Below, piece after piece: positions 52,966 through 61,096 of a stretch of 64,000 nucleotides of DNA. The position numbers were made by a program, and so were the translations under genes. Each line of letters starts with the position of its first letter. Position 1 is the stretch's first letter. The stretch covers positions 186,001 through 250,000 of the forward strand of contig JANXDC010000004.1 in NCBI GenBank assembly GCA_025059945.1. Direction: 5' to 3'. The notes beneath the pieces were generated by a model. The model did not search any database and was not told where the DNA came from. It saw nothing but the letters and a program-made list of their open reading frames with translations. The DNA is from Bacteroidota bacterium. Lineage in GTDB: Bacteria; Bacteroidota; Rhodothermia; JANXDC01.

Positions 52966-53801
52966 CCCAGGAACAGATCGATCAGATGGGCCAGGGTCTG
53001 CTTGAGTTGTTTGCGGTGTACGATCAGGTCTACGAATCCGTGTTCGAGCAGGAACTCGGCGCGCTGAAAACCCTTGGGCAGTTCGCTGCCGATGGTCTGC
53101 TTGATTACGCGCGGGCCGGCGAAGCCGATCAGGGCTCCCGGCTCGGCGATGTTCACGTCCCCCAGCATGGCGTAGCTGGCCGTTACCCCACCCGTGGTCG
53201 GATGCGTGAGCACGGAAAAGTAAGGCACGCGCGCCTCGGCCAGGCGGGCCAGCTTGGCGCTCGTTTTGGCCATTTGCATCAGGCTTAGGGCCGATTCCAT
53301 CATGCGCGCCCCCCCGCTTTGGGAGATAACGATAAGCGGGGTGCGCTCCTCACGGGCCCGGTCGATGGCGCGCCCGATTTTTTCGCCGACCACGGACCCC
53401 ATGCTGCCCCCAATAAAGGCGAAATCCATGCAGGCGATGATGGCCGGACGTCCGTGAATGAGCCCGGTGGCGGTCCGCACAGCCTCCAGCAGGCCGGTTT
53501 CCCGTTGGGCCTCCAGGAGCCGTTGCGCGTAGGGCTTGCGATCGACGAACTGCAACCGGTCCACGGGCCGCAGGTGGCCGTTGAACTCCTCACCGGAGCC
53601 CTCGTCAAAGAGAAGCTCAAAGTACTCCTCTGAGCCGATCTGTTGATGGTGTTGGCATTGGGGGCAGGTGTAGGCCTGCGCCCGCCACTGGCTGCGGTGA
53701 AAGATCTCCCCACAGCCCTCGCACTTTATCCACAGCCCAACCGGCACATCGCGGCGTGTGGTGCTCTGGATGCCGGATTCGGTTCGTTTGTACCACGTCA
53801 T
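52962..53801 (-). CDS. accD: Acetyl-CoA carboxylase carboxyltransferase subunit beta
   Basis: A 279-residue carboxyltransferase subunit that transfers CO2 from biotin to acetyl-CoA, the first step of fatty-acid synthesis. The zinc ribbon uses C27, C30, C46 and C49. The crotonase core has MDFAFIGGSMGSVVGEK, ISQSGGARMMESALSLMQM and PTTGGVTASYAMLGD. Length is normal. tsaB lies upstream on the same strand. Confidence 0.96.
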   Translation of the reverse strand: MTWYKRTESGIQSTTRRDVPVGLWIKCEGCGEIFHRSQWRAQAYTCPQCQHHQQIGSEEYFELLFDEGSGEEFNGHLRPVDRLQFVDRKPYAQRLLEAQRETGLLEAVRTATGLIHGRPAIIACMDFAFIGGSMGSVVGEKIGRAIDRAREERTPLIVISQSGGARMMESALSLMQMAKTSAKLARLAEARVPYFSVLTHPTTGGVTASYAMLGDVNIAEPGALIGFAGPRVIKQTIGSELPKGFQRAEFLLEHGFVDLIVHRKQLKQTLAHLIDLFLG

Positions 53802-53815
53802 GGAACGCTCCCCGT

Positions 53816-54538
53816 TTACGCAAAGGGATCTCGAGGCGATCCGGGGACAAAATCTCGCAAGTACAGGGGCTCAAAAGAAGCGATATCGGCTCGCTGACCG
53901 GACCGAAATCGGCCAAAGGCCCGCTGCCCCACCCATTCGGCGGAGGGGCGCATCCAGGGATCGGGCAGCGAAATTGGGCTGATCCCCGAGCTGCGCAGCA
54001 CGGGTGCGCTCTTGGCCGCTCCGTTGCCCACAAGCAGCACGGGCTCTGGGATTCGCTCCGGAAGCGCCTCAACCGAAAGCAGCTCCGGTCCCCAGCGCAG
54101 AAGGGGCCCGCTGTCGGCTGGCTCGTACAAGGCGGCATATACGTTTTGCCGGCGCGCATCCAGCAGGGCGAGCACACTGGCCCGCAGGTGGGCCGCAAGG
54201 GGGCTAACCCCCCAAGCGAGGGCTTCCAGGGTGGGCACGGCTATGAGCGCTAGATCGCAGGCCAAGCATAGCCCCTTGGCCGTGCTCGCCCCGATGCGCA
54301 AGCCCGTATATGAGCCCGGCCCGGCGGAGACGGCTACCGCGCTCAAATCCGCATACGCCCATCCCGCGTGGGCTAAGGCCTCCGCAATGGCCGGCACAAG
54401 CCGCTCTGCGTGCGCCTGCGGGCGCTCCAGCACCCAAAGCAGACGGGTGCGCTCGTCCTCCAGAAGCGCCACGCTGGCTACGGCCGTAGCCGTTTCCAAG
54501 GCCAAAATCCGGATCGGTCGATCTGCTTCGGCCGGCAT
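53816..54538 (-). CDS. tsaB: tRNA threonylcarbamoyladenosine synthesis protein TsaB
   Basis: A protein of about 240 residues, an ASKHA-fold partner of TsaD in making t6A of ANN-decoding tRNAs. The family N terminus (IRILALETATAVASVALL) and VSAGPGSYTGLRIGASTAKG are present. ATG 54538 is used; GTG 54577 is in frame but gives a non-homologous leader. The downstream gene is accD, 14 nt away. Confidence 0.92.
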   Translation of the reverse strand: MPAEADRPIRILALETATAVASVALLEDERTRLLWVLERPQAHAERLVPAIAEALAHAGWAYADLSAVAVSAGPGSYTGLRIGASTAKGLCLACDLALIAVPTLEALAWGVSPLAAHLRASVLALLDARRQNVYAALYEPADSGPLLRWGPELLSVEALPERIPEPVLLVGNGAAKSAPVLRSSGISPISLPDPWMRPSAEWVGQRAFGRFRSGQRADIASFEPLYLRDFVPGSPRDPFA

Positions 54539-54644
54539 GACAGGCCAAAGGTAAGGTCTTCCAGCATTTCGGCGCACAAGGGCGTGCTTTTAGCCGCACA
54601 AAATCCGATTTTTGTCCTTCGCACGCTAAACGGTGCAAGCACGT

Positions 54645-55232
54645 ATGCGGACGCAACACGAAACCCCCTGGTACGTTCGGGTGGGCCGGCTGCTCAGCTG
54701 GTCTGGCCTTGTTCTGTGGCTCGGAGCCCTGATAGCGTTTGGCTACGCCGTAGCTCCCCTCCACTTTACCCTGCTGAAGGAGATCGGGACAAGCGCCCAA
54801 GTGATCGACGGTCAGCCGGGCTCCTATGGGCCCCGCACCGTGGCCGGATATCTGACGGGCGCGGTGCTGGAGCGGATTCGCACCCTGGAGTTCTGGGGTG
54901 CAGCCGCCCTCGCGGTGGGCACAGCGCTTCTGTGGCTTGGGCGTCGCCACAGGCCCCGGTGGCTGCTTGCGCGCTCCCTTTTTGTGGGGCTCATGGTGGG
55001 AACCTTTGCCGTTTACGCCGGAGCGATCGCCCCGCAGATGGAGGCGCTGCGTCGGGAGTTGCGGAGCTTCGACCTGCCGGCGGAACAAGACAAGCGGCCT
55101 GCGCGTGCCCAATTTGAGCGGCTGCACCGCTGGTATAGCCGCCTGGCTGGAGCAACCTTAGTGCTGGGCATCAGCCTGTTGGGGTTAAGCGGACTTGATA
55201 CGCATGCGCGTGCTTCCCGAAGAGCCTCCTGA
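54645..55232 (+). CDS. DUF4149-like four-helix membrane protein
   Basis: About 195 residues, four membrane helices (SGLVLWLGALIAFGYAVAPL, FWGAAALAVGTALLWLG, LFVGLMVGTFAVYAGAI, LAGATLVLGISLLGLSGL), with a periplasmic loop holding GQPGSYGPRTVAGYLTGAVL. This layout resembles DUF4149. ATG 54645 is preferred to GTG 54633. The end overlaps the next gene by 29 nt. Function is unknown. Confidence 0.7.
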   Translation: MRTQHETPWYVRVGRLLSWSGLVLWLGALIAFGYAVAPLHFTLLKEIGTSAQVIDGQPGSYGPRTVAGYLTGAVLERIRTLEFWGAAALAVGTALLWLGRRHRPRWLLARSLFVGLMVGTFAVYAGAIAPQMEALRRELRSFDLPAEQDKRPARAQFERLHRWYSRLAGATLVLGISLLGLSGLDTHARASRRAS

Positions 55233-55593
55233 GGATCTGGATCGTCGCTGGGAACGGTTGTGTAAACGCCTGGCCGCGCGCTTCGGCAAAAGCCCTTCGC
55301 TGGAGGGTGTGTTGTTTCTGATCGGCTTGCGCGAACTGGGCCTGGGTTACGAGCCGGGATTGGAAAAAGAGGCAAAGCAGGACCTCATACAAGAAGGGGC
55401 CAACTACGCCCTAGCCGCCTTGGGGTACTTGGAGCCCATGGGTCGCGAGCCCCATACGGGTTTTACCCGATGGCGCTCGCTGCGGCCCTTGGATAAACCT
55501 TTAGACCCCGACAAGCAGGAGCGCCTGTTACGCTGGGCCGCTTGGCGGTACTTTTTGGCCTGTTGGCCGGATTTGGAGGAGGAAGCGGGATGA
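55204..55593 (+). CDS. Conserved Bacteroidota-type hypothetical protein
   Basis: A 129-residue protein with [20 protein letters not shown] and [20 protein letters not shown], a pattern I recall from a widespread unnamed Bacteroidota family (ending ...EDGWP-like segments; here [12 protein letters not shown]). It is acidic with a helical core. It overlaps the DUF4149-like gene at the front and lysS by 4 nt. The family has no known function; placement next to lysS may be informative for taxonomy. Confidence 0.65.
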   Translation: MRVLPEEPPEDLDRRWERLCKRLAARFGKSPSLEGVLFLIGLRELGLGYEPGLEKEAKQDLIQEGANYALAALGYLEPMGREPHTGFTRWRSLRPLDKPLDPDKQERLLRWAAWRYFLACWPDLEEEAG

Positions 55594-57230
55594 ACGATCC
55601 CCACCATATGGAGGCGTATCCGACAGATCCCGAGGCGACGCTCTCCGAGCAAGAGCGACGCCGTCGTCAAGAGCTGGCCATGCTGCGCGCCCGCGGCATC
55701 GATCCCTATCCCGCGGAGGGCTTCCCGGTTAGCGCCCGCTCGGCGGAGATCTTGACCCGGTTTCGGGACCCCGATACCCTGGACGAGCAGGGCCAAGTCC
55801 CGGCAGAGCAGCGCTGGTACGTGGCCGTGGCCGGGCGCATCATGAGCCAGCGTATTATGGGCAAGGCCATGTTCTTTCACATCCAAGACGAGACCGGACG
55901 CATCCAGATCTACGCCCGACGCGACGAGCTGGGGGCGGAGTTTTACGACGAGGTGCTCAGAAAGCTTCTCGACATCGGCGACATCGTGGGGGTCCGGGGC
56001 TGGGTGTTTCGCACCCGGACCGGGGAGATCTCCGTACACGCCACGGAGGTCAAGCTACTGGCCAAATCCCTGCGTCCGCTTCCCTTGCCCAAGGAAAAAG
56101 ACGGCAAGATCTACCATCCCTTTCAGGACAAGGAGCAGCGCTACCGGTTCCGCTACGTGGACCTGATCGTAAACCCCGGGGTGCGGGAGGTCTTTCGCAA
56201 GCGGACCCGGATGATCCGGGTGATCCGCGATTTTCTTGACGCCCGGGGCTATTTGGAGGTCGAAACCCCCGTGCTTCAGCCCCTCTACGGCGGAGCCACG
56301 GCCCGTCCCTTTGTGACCTACCATAATGCGTTGGGCATGCATCTGTATTTGCGCATCGCCGATGAGCTGTATCTGAAGCGGCTTATCGTGGGGGGCTTTG
56401 AGGGCGTCTACGAAATCGGCAAAGATTTCCGCAACGAAGGCATAAGCCGCTTTCATAACCCCGAATTCACCATGCTTGAGCTGTATGTGGCCTACAAGGA
56501 CTATCTTTGGATGATGGAGTTGACGGAAGAGCTATTGGAAACCGTTGCGCGGGAGCTGCATGGATCCACCCAGGTGCGTTGGGGTGATCGGATCATCGAT
56601 TTCCAACGCCCCTGGCGGCGCGTGAGCTTCTTTGACGCCCTGAAAGAGGCCATCGGTTACGACTGCTATGGTTTAAGCCGAGAGGAGCTGGCCGAGCTTG
56701 CCCGCTCGCTAGGTGTGTCGGTGGATCCCTCCATGGGGGCGGGCAAGATCCTGGATGACCTCTTCAGCACCTTTGTTGAACCCACATGTATCCAGCCCAC
56801 GATCGTCATGGACTATCCCCTAGAGCTTAGCCCGCTGGCTAAACGGCACCGATCGAAGCCGGGCTTGGTGGAGCGCTTTGAGGTCCTTTGCAACGGCAAG
56901 GAGCTTTGCAACGCTTTCTCCGAGCTCAACGACCCCATAGATCAGCGGGAACGCTTTCTTGAGCAGGCCCGGCTGCGGGCGCAAGGCGACGAAGAAGCCA
57001 TGGAGCTTGATGAGGACTTTCTGCGCGCCCTCGAATACGGCATGCCCCCCACGGCTGGGCTCGGGATAGGCATTGACCGATTGGCCATGATCATGACCGG
57101 ACAAGAGTCGATTCGGGACGTGATCCTGTTTCCCCACATGCGACCCCTTGAGTCGTATCGGGGTGCTAGCGCAGCTTTCTCCTCACCCGCACAAGATGGG
57201 GCCGATCCGCATGCCGAACACCCCAGATAG
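55590..57230 (+). CDS. lysS: Lysyl-tRNA synthetase, class II
   Basis: A 546-residue class II synthetase. An N-terminal OB anticodon-binding domain (~70-165, [19 protein letters not shown]) precedes the catalytic domain with motif 1 (near [19 protein letters not shown]), motif 2 ([19 protein letters not shown]) and motif 3 ([15 protein letters not shown]). ATG 55590 follows GAGGAGGAAG and overlaps the previous stop by 4 nt. The protein ends in a Pro/Ala-rich tail. The cognate tRNA-Lys(CTT) is at 32.18 kb. Confidence 0.96.
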   Translation: MNDPHHMEAYPTDPEATLSEQERRRRQELAMLRARGIDPYPAEGFPVSARSAEILTRFRDPDTLDEQGQVPAEQRWYVAVAGRIMSQRIMGKAMFFHIQDETGRIQIYARRDELGAEFYDEVLRKLLDIGDIVGVRGWVFRTRTGEISVHATEVKLLAKSLRPLPLPKEKDGKIYHPFQDKEQRYRFRYVDLIVNPGVREVFRKRTRMIRVIRDFLDARGYLEVETPVLQPLYGGATARPFVTYHNALGMHLYLRIADELYLKRLIVGGFEGVYEIGKDFRNEGISRFHNPEFTMLELYVAYKDYLWMMELTEELLETVARELHGSTQVRWGDRIIDFQRPWRRVSFFDALKEAIGYDCYGLSREELAELARSLGVSVDPSMGAGKILDDLFSTFVEPTCIQPTIVMDYPLELSPLAKRHRSKPGLVERFEVLCNGKELCNAFSELNDPIDQRERFLEQARLRAQGDEEAMELDEDFLRALEYGMPPTAGLGIGIDRLAMIMTGQESIRDVILFPHMRPLESYRGASAAFSSPAQDGADPHAEHPR

Positions 57231-58137
57231 CACGGCAAAGGGCCGTTGGGCCATCGAGGCCGAGGGCCTGGTCAAGGCCTACGGGGCCCGCAGGGCCGTC
57301 GACGGGGTGAGCTTGCGCGTAGCGTCGGGTTCTTGTGTGGCCATTTTGGGTCCTAACGGGGCGGGCAAGACGACGCTCGTGCGGCTTCTGTATGGTTTTC
57401 TGCGCCCCGATGCGGGCGAGATCCAATATTTTGGTCAGCCTCTAGAGGGAAACCAGGAGGCGATCAAACGCTGGATCGGGGTGGTAACGCAAGAGGACAC
57501 GCTGGATCCGGACTTCACCGTTGAGGAAAACCTTGAGGTCTACGCCCGTTACTTCGGGTTAAGGCCCCGAGACGTGCGCGAGCGCATCGAGGAGCTGCTG
57601 GAGCGCTTCGCGCTTCGAGACAGGCGTCGGGCGCTGCCCGCGGAGCTTTCCGGCGGACTCAGGCGCCGTGCGCAGATCGCTCGCGCCCTGGTGCACGAGC
57701 CTCGCGTTTTGTTTCTGGATGAGCCCACGACGGGGCTGGATCCGCAGGCGCGCTTGAACGTCTGGGAGCTCCTGCACGGCCTGCGCAAGGAGGGCCTTCT
57801 GATCGTGCTCACCACGCACTACATGGAAGAGGCCCAGCGGCTGGCCGACTGGATCGTGCTCTTGGAAGGGGGCCGAATCGTTGCCGAGGGCACAGCGTCG
57901 GAGCTCATCCGGGCGCATTTTATGGGCTATATCTTGGAGCTGCCCGATGGGCCCGAGGCTCGCCGGGCGCTCAACGGGCGGCCCGTGCGCGCTTTCCTGG
58001 ATAGGCTCTGGATGGAGGTGTCCCCCCAAGAGGCGGTCGCGCTTCTGGGCCGTTTTGGGCAGAGCGCCTACGTGCTTCGTCCGCCTAACCTGGAGGACGT
58101 GTTTTTAAAGTTTACCGGAACCTCGTTGCGCGAATAG
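57211..58137 (+). CDS. ABC transporter ATP-binding protein (ABC-2/DrrA type), orphan
   Basis: About 308 residues. Walker A is [19 protein letters not shown], the signature [16 protein letters not shown], Walker [14 protein letters not shown], and the D-loop/H-loop [15 protein letters not shown]-terminal DrrA-like extension ([18 protein letters not shown]) follows. The start is uncertain: ATG 57211, or ATG 57196 inside lysS. No ABC-2 permease gene is adjacent (a histidine kinase follows), so the partner must be elsewhere. It overlaps lysS by 20 nt. Confidence 0.88.
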   Translation: MPNTPDSTAKGRWAIEAEGLVKAYGARRAVDGVSLRVASGSCVAILGPNGAGKTTLVRLLYGFLRPDAGEIQYFGQPLEGNQEAIKRWIGVVTQEDTLDPDFTVEENLEVYARYFGLRPRDVRERIEELLERFALRDRRRALPAELSGGLRRRAQIARALVHEPRVLFLDEPTTGLDPQARLNVWELLHGLRKEGLLIVLTTHYMEEAQRLADWIVLLEGGRIVAEGTASELIRAHFMGYILELPDGPEARRALNGRPVRAFLDRLWMEVSPQEAVALLGRFGQSAYVLRPPNLEDVFLKFTGTSLRE

Positions 58138-58158
58138 TACGCAGCCCCTCCCCTCACT

Positions 58159-59490
58159 ATGCGCCAACATCCTTACACGTGGGCGACACGCCTAAAGATC
58201 GGGCTCATTGTGGCAGCGGTCGGTATTGCGGTGGGCTCGCTTGTGTATACGCACCGCCTGGTGCTTCAGCTAGAGGCCCGAGAGCGGGCCGATATCGAGC
58301 TTTGGGCCCGAGCGGTTGAATACCAAGTGGAGGCCCTCGAGAACCCCTTTCAGGAGGAATTCGAGCAGCTCTACGCCTGGTTTGCGCGCCTACCTCGGAC
58401 CGCCTCGATCGGGCTCGATAGCGGGCGCTTTCAGCGCTGGCAAGAAGCGCTCGACTACGCCAGACGGCAACTGGGGGCGCGTGATGCGGAGTTCGTCGTC
58501 ACGCACATCGTGACGGCCAACCGGTTTCAGGTCCCGGCCTTGCTCACGGACGAATCGGGTCGGGTCGAGTTTGCCCTCAACGTTCCCATAAATCCGGCTT
58601 GGAGCGAACCCAGGCGACAGGCTTATCTGCAGCAGCTGCGGCAGCGCATGGCGCGCGAACATGAGCCCATCGTAATCCGTTATGGCAACGACACGCTGCA
58701 GCGGGCGCAGTACATTTACTACGGGGAGTCGCCCACGATCGAGGCGCTTCGCTGGTTTCCTTGGGTGCAGCTGCTCGTAACGGCCCTGTTTGTGCTCGTC
58801 GGATACTGGGGGTTTGCCTACGTGCGCCGAGCCGAGCAAAGCAACCTCTGGGTGGGGATGGCCAAAGAGACCGCTCACCAACTGGGAACTCCGCTTATGA
58901 GCCTGCAGGGCTGGCTCGCTTGGCTGGAGGCGCAGGGCGATCCCCGCAACGCAGAGGCGCTAAAAGCCATACGCGAGGACGTAACGCGCTTGGAGCGCGT
59001 GGTCAGGCGCTTTTCGCAGATTGGATCCGTCCCTCAACTGCGTCCGGAACCTCTGCAGCCGCTAGTGGAGCGCGTCGTGGCGTATTTCCGGGCCCGCCTG
59101 CCAAGGCTGGGCAGAGCAGTGGAGATCCGGCCTGAGGTGCCCGAGGGGCTTCAGGCTCTTGTGAACGCCGAGCTTTTCGAATGGGCCCTGGAAAACCTGG
59201 TGCGCAACGCCCTGGACGCCCTTGAAGGCTCCGAGGGTCGCATAACGATTCGGGCTCGGGCCGAGGGCCGGTCCGTGATCCTGGAGGTAACGGACACGGG
59301 CAGGGGCATCGAGCGGCGGTACTGGCGCGCCATATTCCGGCCGGGTTTTACCACCAAGCTACGCGGCTGGGGCCTGGGCCTGAGCCTTGTGCGTCGCATC
59401 ATCGAAACCTATCACGGGGGCGCCGTGCAGGTGGCCGACTCTCGTCCGGGATTCGGCACCACGATGCGCATTCGCCTACCCGTTGCGTAG
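58159..59490 (+). CDS. Membrane sensor histidine kinase
   Basis: A 443-residue protein. An N-terminal helix (LIVAAVGIAVGSLVYTHRL), a ~160-residue periplasmic sensor, a second helix (VQLLVTALFVLVGYWGFAYV) and the kinase core follow. H240 lies in the Bacteroidota-type H-box KETAHQLGTPLMSLQGW. The ATPase has ENLVRNALDALEG, VTDTGRGIERR and GWGLGLSLVRRI. No response regulator is adjacent. The neighbouring ABC ATPase could belong to the same response. Confidence 0.9.
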   Translation: MRQHPYTWATRLKIGLIVAAVGIAVGSLVYTHRLVLQLEARERADIELWARAVEYQVEALENPFQEEFEQLYAWFARLPRTASIGLDSGRFQRWQEALDYARRQLGARDAEFVVTHIVTANRFQVPALLTDESGRVEFALNVPINPAWSEPRRQAYLQQLRQRMAREHEPIVIRYGNDTLQRAQYIYYGESPTIEALRWFPWVQLLVTALFVLVGYWGFAYVRRAEQSNLWVGMAKETAHQLGTPLMSLQGWLAWLEAQGDPRNAEALKAIREDVTRLERVVRRFSQIGSVPQLRPEPLQPLVERVVAYFRARLPRLGRAVEIRPEVPEGLQALVNAELFEWALENLVRNALDALEGSEGRITIRARAEGRSVILEVTDTGRGIERRYWRAIFRPGFTTKLRGWGLGLSLVRRIIETYHGGAVQVADSRPGFGTTMRIRLPVA

Positions 59491-59502
59491 GGGATCGTCC
59501 TT

Positions 59503-60294
59503 ATGTGGCTAGAGTACCTCTGGACGATTGTGGTGCTGGCCTTCCTGGAGGGCCTGCTTTCGGCGGATAATGCACTTGTACTGGCCATTTTGGTCAAGCA
59601 CCTGCCCCCGGAGCAGCGCCTAAGGGCGCTCACCTATGGGCTGGTGGGGGCCTACGTGTTTCGGTTTTTGGCCATCTTGTTTGCCACCGTGCTCATTCAG
59701 ATCTGGCAATTTCAGGCTTTGGGGGCGGCCTATCTGTTGTATGTGGCGTTGCGGCATTTGCTCGAAAGGCGGGCCGAAGGTCCGGATCGCCTCGCGCCTG
59801 CAGGGTCGGGGTTCTGGGGCACGGTGGTGAAGGTGGAGCTGGCCGATATCGCCTTCGCCATAGATTCGATTCTGGCCGCCGTGGCTTTGGTGCAGAGCTT
59901 ACCCCCGAGCTCTTGGCCCCCGATAGGAGGGCTCGACGGCGGTCGCTTTGCCGTGGTCATCCTGGGCGGATTCATCGGGGTAGCCGCCATGCGTCTGGTG
60001 GCGGGTTTCTTTATCGGGCTACTGCAGCGTTTCCCGGGCCTAGAGCGGGCCGCTTACCTGATCGTGGGCTGGATCGGGATCAAGCTCGCCGTAGTGGCCT
60101 TAAGCCACCCCAAGTTGGCCGTTTTGCCCCATGGGTTGCCAGAGGAGACCTGGTATAAGCTCATCTTCTGGGGGGTGTTGCTGGCGCTCTTCTTTGGCGG
60201 TTTGCTTGTGCGACCGGCCCGTCCTCTTGCGGCGGTCGTCGAGGAGAAGCCGCTCAAGGAACAGACATCTTCTGGGGATAGCCATGGGTCCTGA
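59503..60294 (+). CDS. TerC-family membrane protein
   Basis: A 263-residue protein with about seven helices and TerC motifs: FLEGLLSADNALVLAILVK, VELADIAFAIDSILAAVAL and LIVGWIGIKLAV. TerC-type proteins are linked to metal export (Mn2+) during protein secretion and to tellurium resistance. It overlaps the TSUP gene by 11 nt. Confidence 0.88.
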   Translation: MWLEYLWTIVVLAFLEGLLSADNALVLAILVKHLPPEQRLRALTYGLVGAYVFRFLAILFATVLIQIWQFQALGAAYLLYVALRHLLERRAEGPDRLAPAGSGFWGTVVKVELADIAFAIDSILAAVALVQSLPPSSWPPIGGLDGGRFAVVILGGFIGVAAMRLVAGFFIGLLQRFPGLERAAYLIVGWIGIKLAVVALSHPKLAVLPHGLPEETWYKLIFWGVLLALFFGGLLVRPARPLAAVVEEKPLKEQTSSGDSHGS

Positions 60295-61096
60295 AACGCC
60301 GTTGCTGTGGACGGCCATCGGCGCCGGCGTGGGCCTTCTGGGGGCGATGTTGGGGATAGGCGGTGGACTCTTCGTTAGCCCCCTATTGCTGCATCATTAC
60401 GAGCACATAGCCAAACTGGATTCCACCCACGTGGCCCCTCTGGCAACGGCCACCTCGCTGCTAAGCGTCTGGGCGACGAGTCTCTCCGGGACCTTGGGGC
60501 ATGCGCGGCAACGCAACGTCGCTTTCCGAGAGGCGCTGAGCGCGGCTCTAAGCGGAGCCATAACGAGCTGGACGGTAGCGCGTTTTATCACCACCCAGCC
60601 CTGGTACAGACCGGAAGTGCCGCGTCTGGTGCTGGTGAGCCTGTTTGCCCTGCTTCTTTTGCGCATGCTCTTTGAAGGCCGCTCGTTCAGATCTTCTGAT
60701 CGGGCGTTCTTGGGCTGGGTTTCGCCGCTTGTGGGTGTGGCTGCCGGAATGCTTTCGGCTCTGGTTGGCGTGGGCGGGGGCGTGGTCATGGTGCCCTTGT
60801 GGCATTACTGGGGCGGTATGGAGATGCGGCGGGCGGCGGGAACTTCCATGGCCGCGATCTTGCCCATCAGCACGGTGGCCTTGATCACATACGCCGTCCG
60901 GGGTTGGGGTCTTTCGGGGTTGCCTCCGCACAGCCTGGGCTATGTGGATTACGGAACTGCGCTGCCGTTGTTAGTGGGGGGCATCTTGGGCGCTCCCCTA
61001 GGTTCTCGGCTTGCGAGCCGGATTTCCCCCATCTGGTTGCGTCGGATCTTCGCCCTTGTGGCGCTCGGCATGATCGGGTATCTATTGGCCAGCTAG
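60284..61096 (+). CDS. TSUP-family (TauE/SafE) sulfite/anion exporter-like protein
   Basis: A 270-residue protein with eight helices in two repeats. Each repeat opens with a Gly-rich signature (GLLGAMLGIGGGLFVSPLLL and GMLSALVGVGGGVVMVPLW). Members move sulfite, sulfonates or other small anions. ATG 60284 is chosen: GGGGAT lies before it and the frame upstream is only an overlap with the TerC gene. It shares a CTAG stop with priA. Confidence 0.88.
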   Translation: MGPETPLLWTAIGAGVGLLGAMLGIGGGLFVSPLLLHHYEHIAKLDSTHVAPLATATSLLSVWATSLSGTLGHARQRNVAFREALSAALSGAITSWTVARFITTQPWYRPEVPRLVLVSLFALLLLRMLFEGRSFRSSDRAFLGWVSPLVGVAAGMLSALVGVGGGVVMVPLWHYWGGMEMRRAAGTSMAAILPISTVALITYAVRGWGLSGLPPHSLGYVDYGTALPLLVGGILGAPLGSRLASRISPIWLRRIFALVALGMIGYLLAS

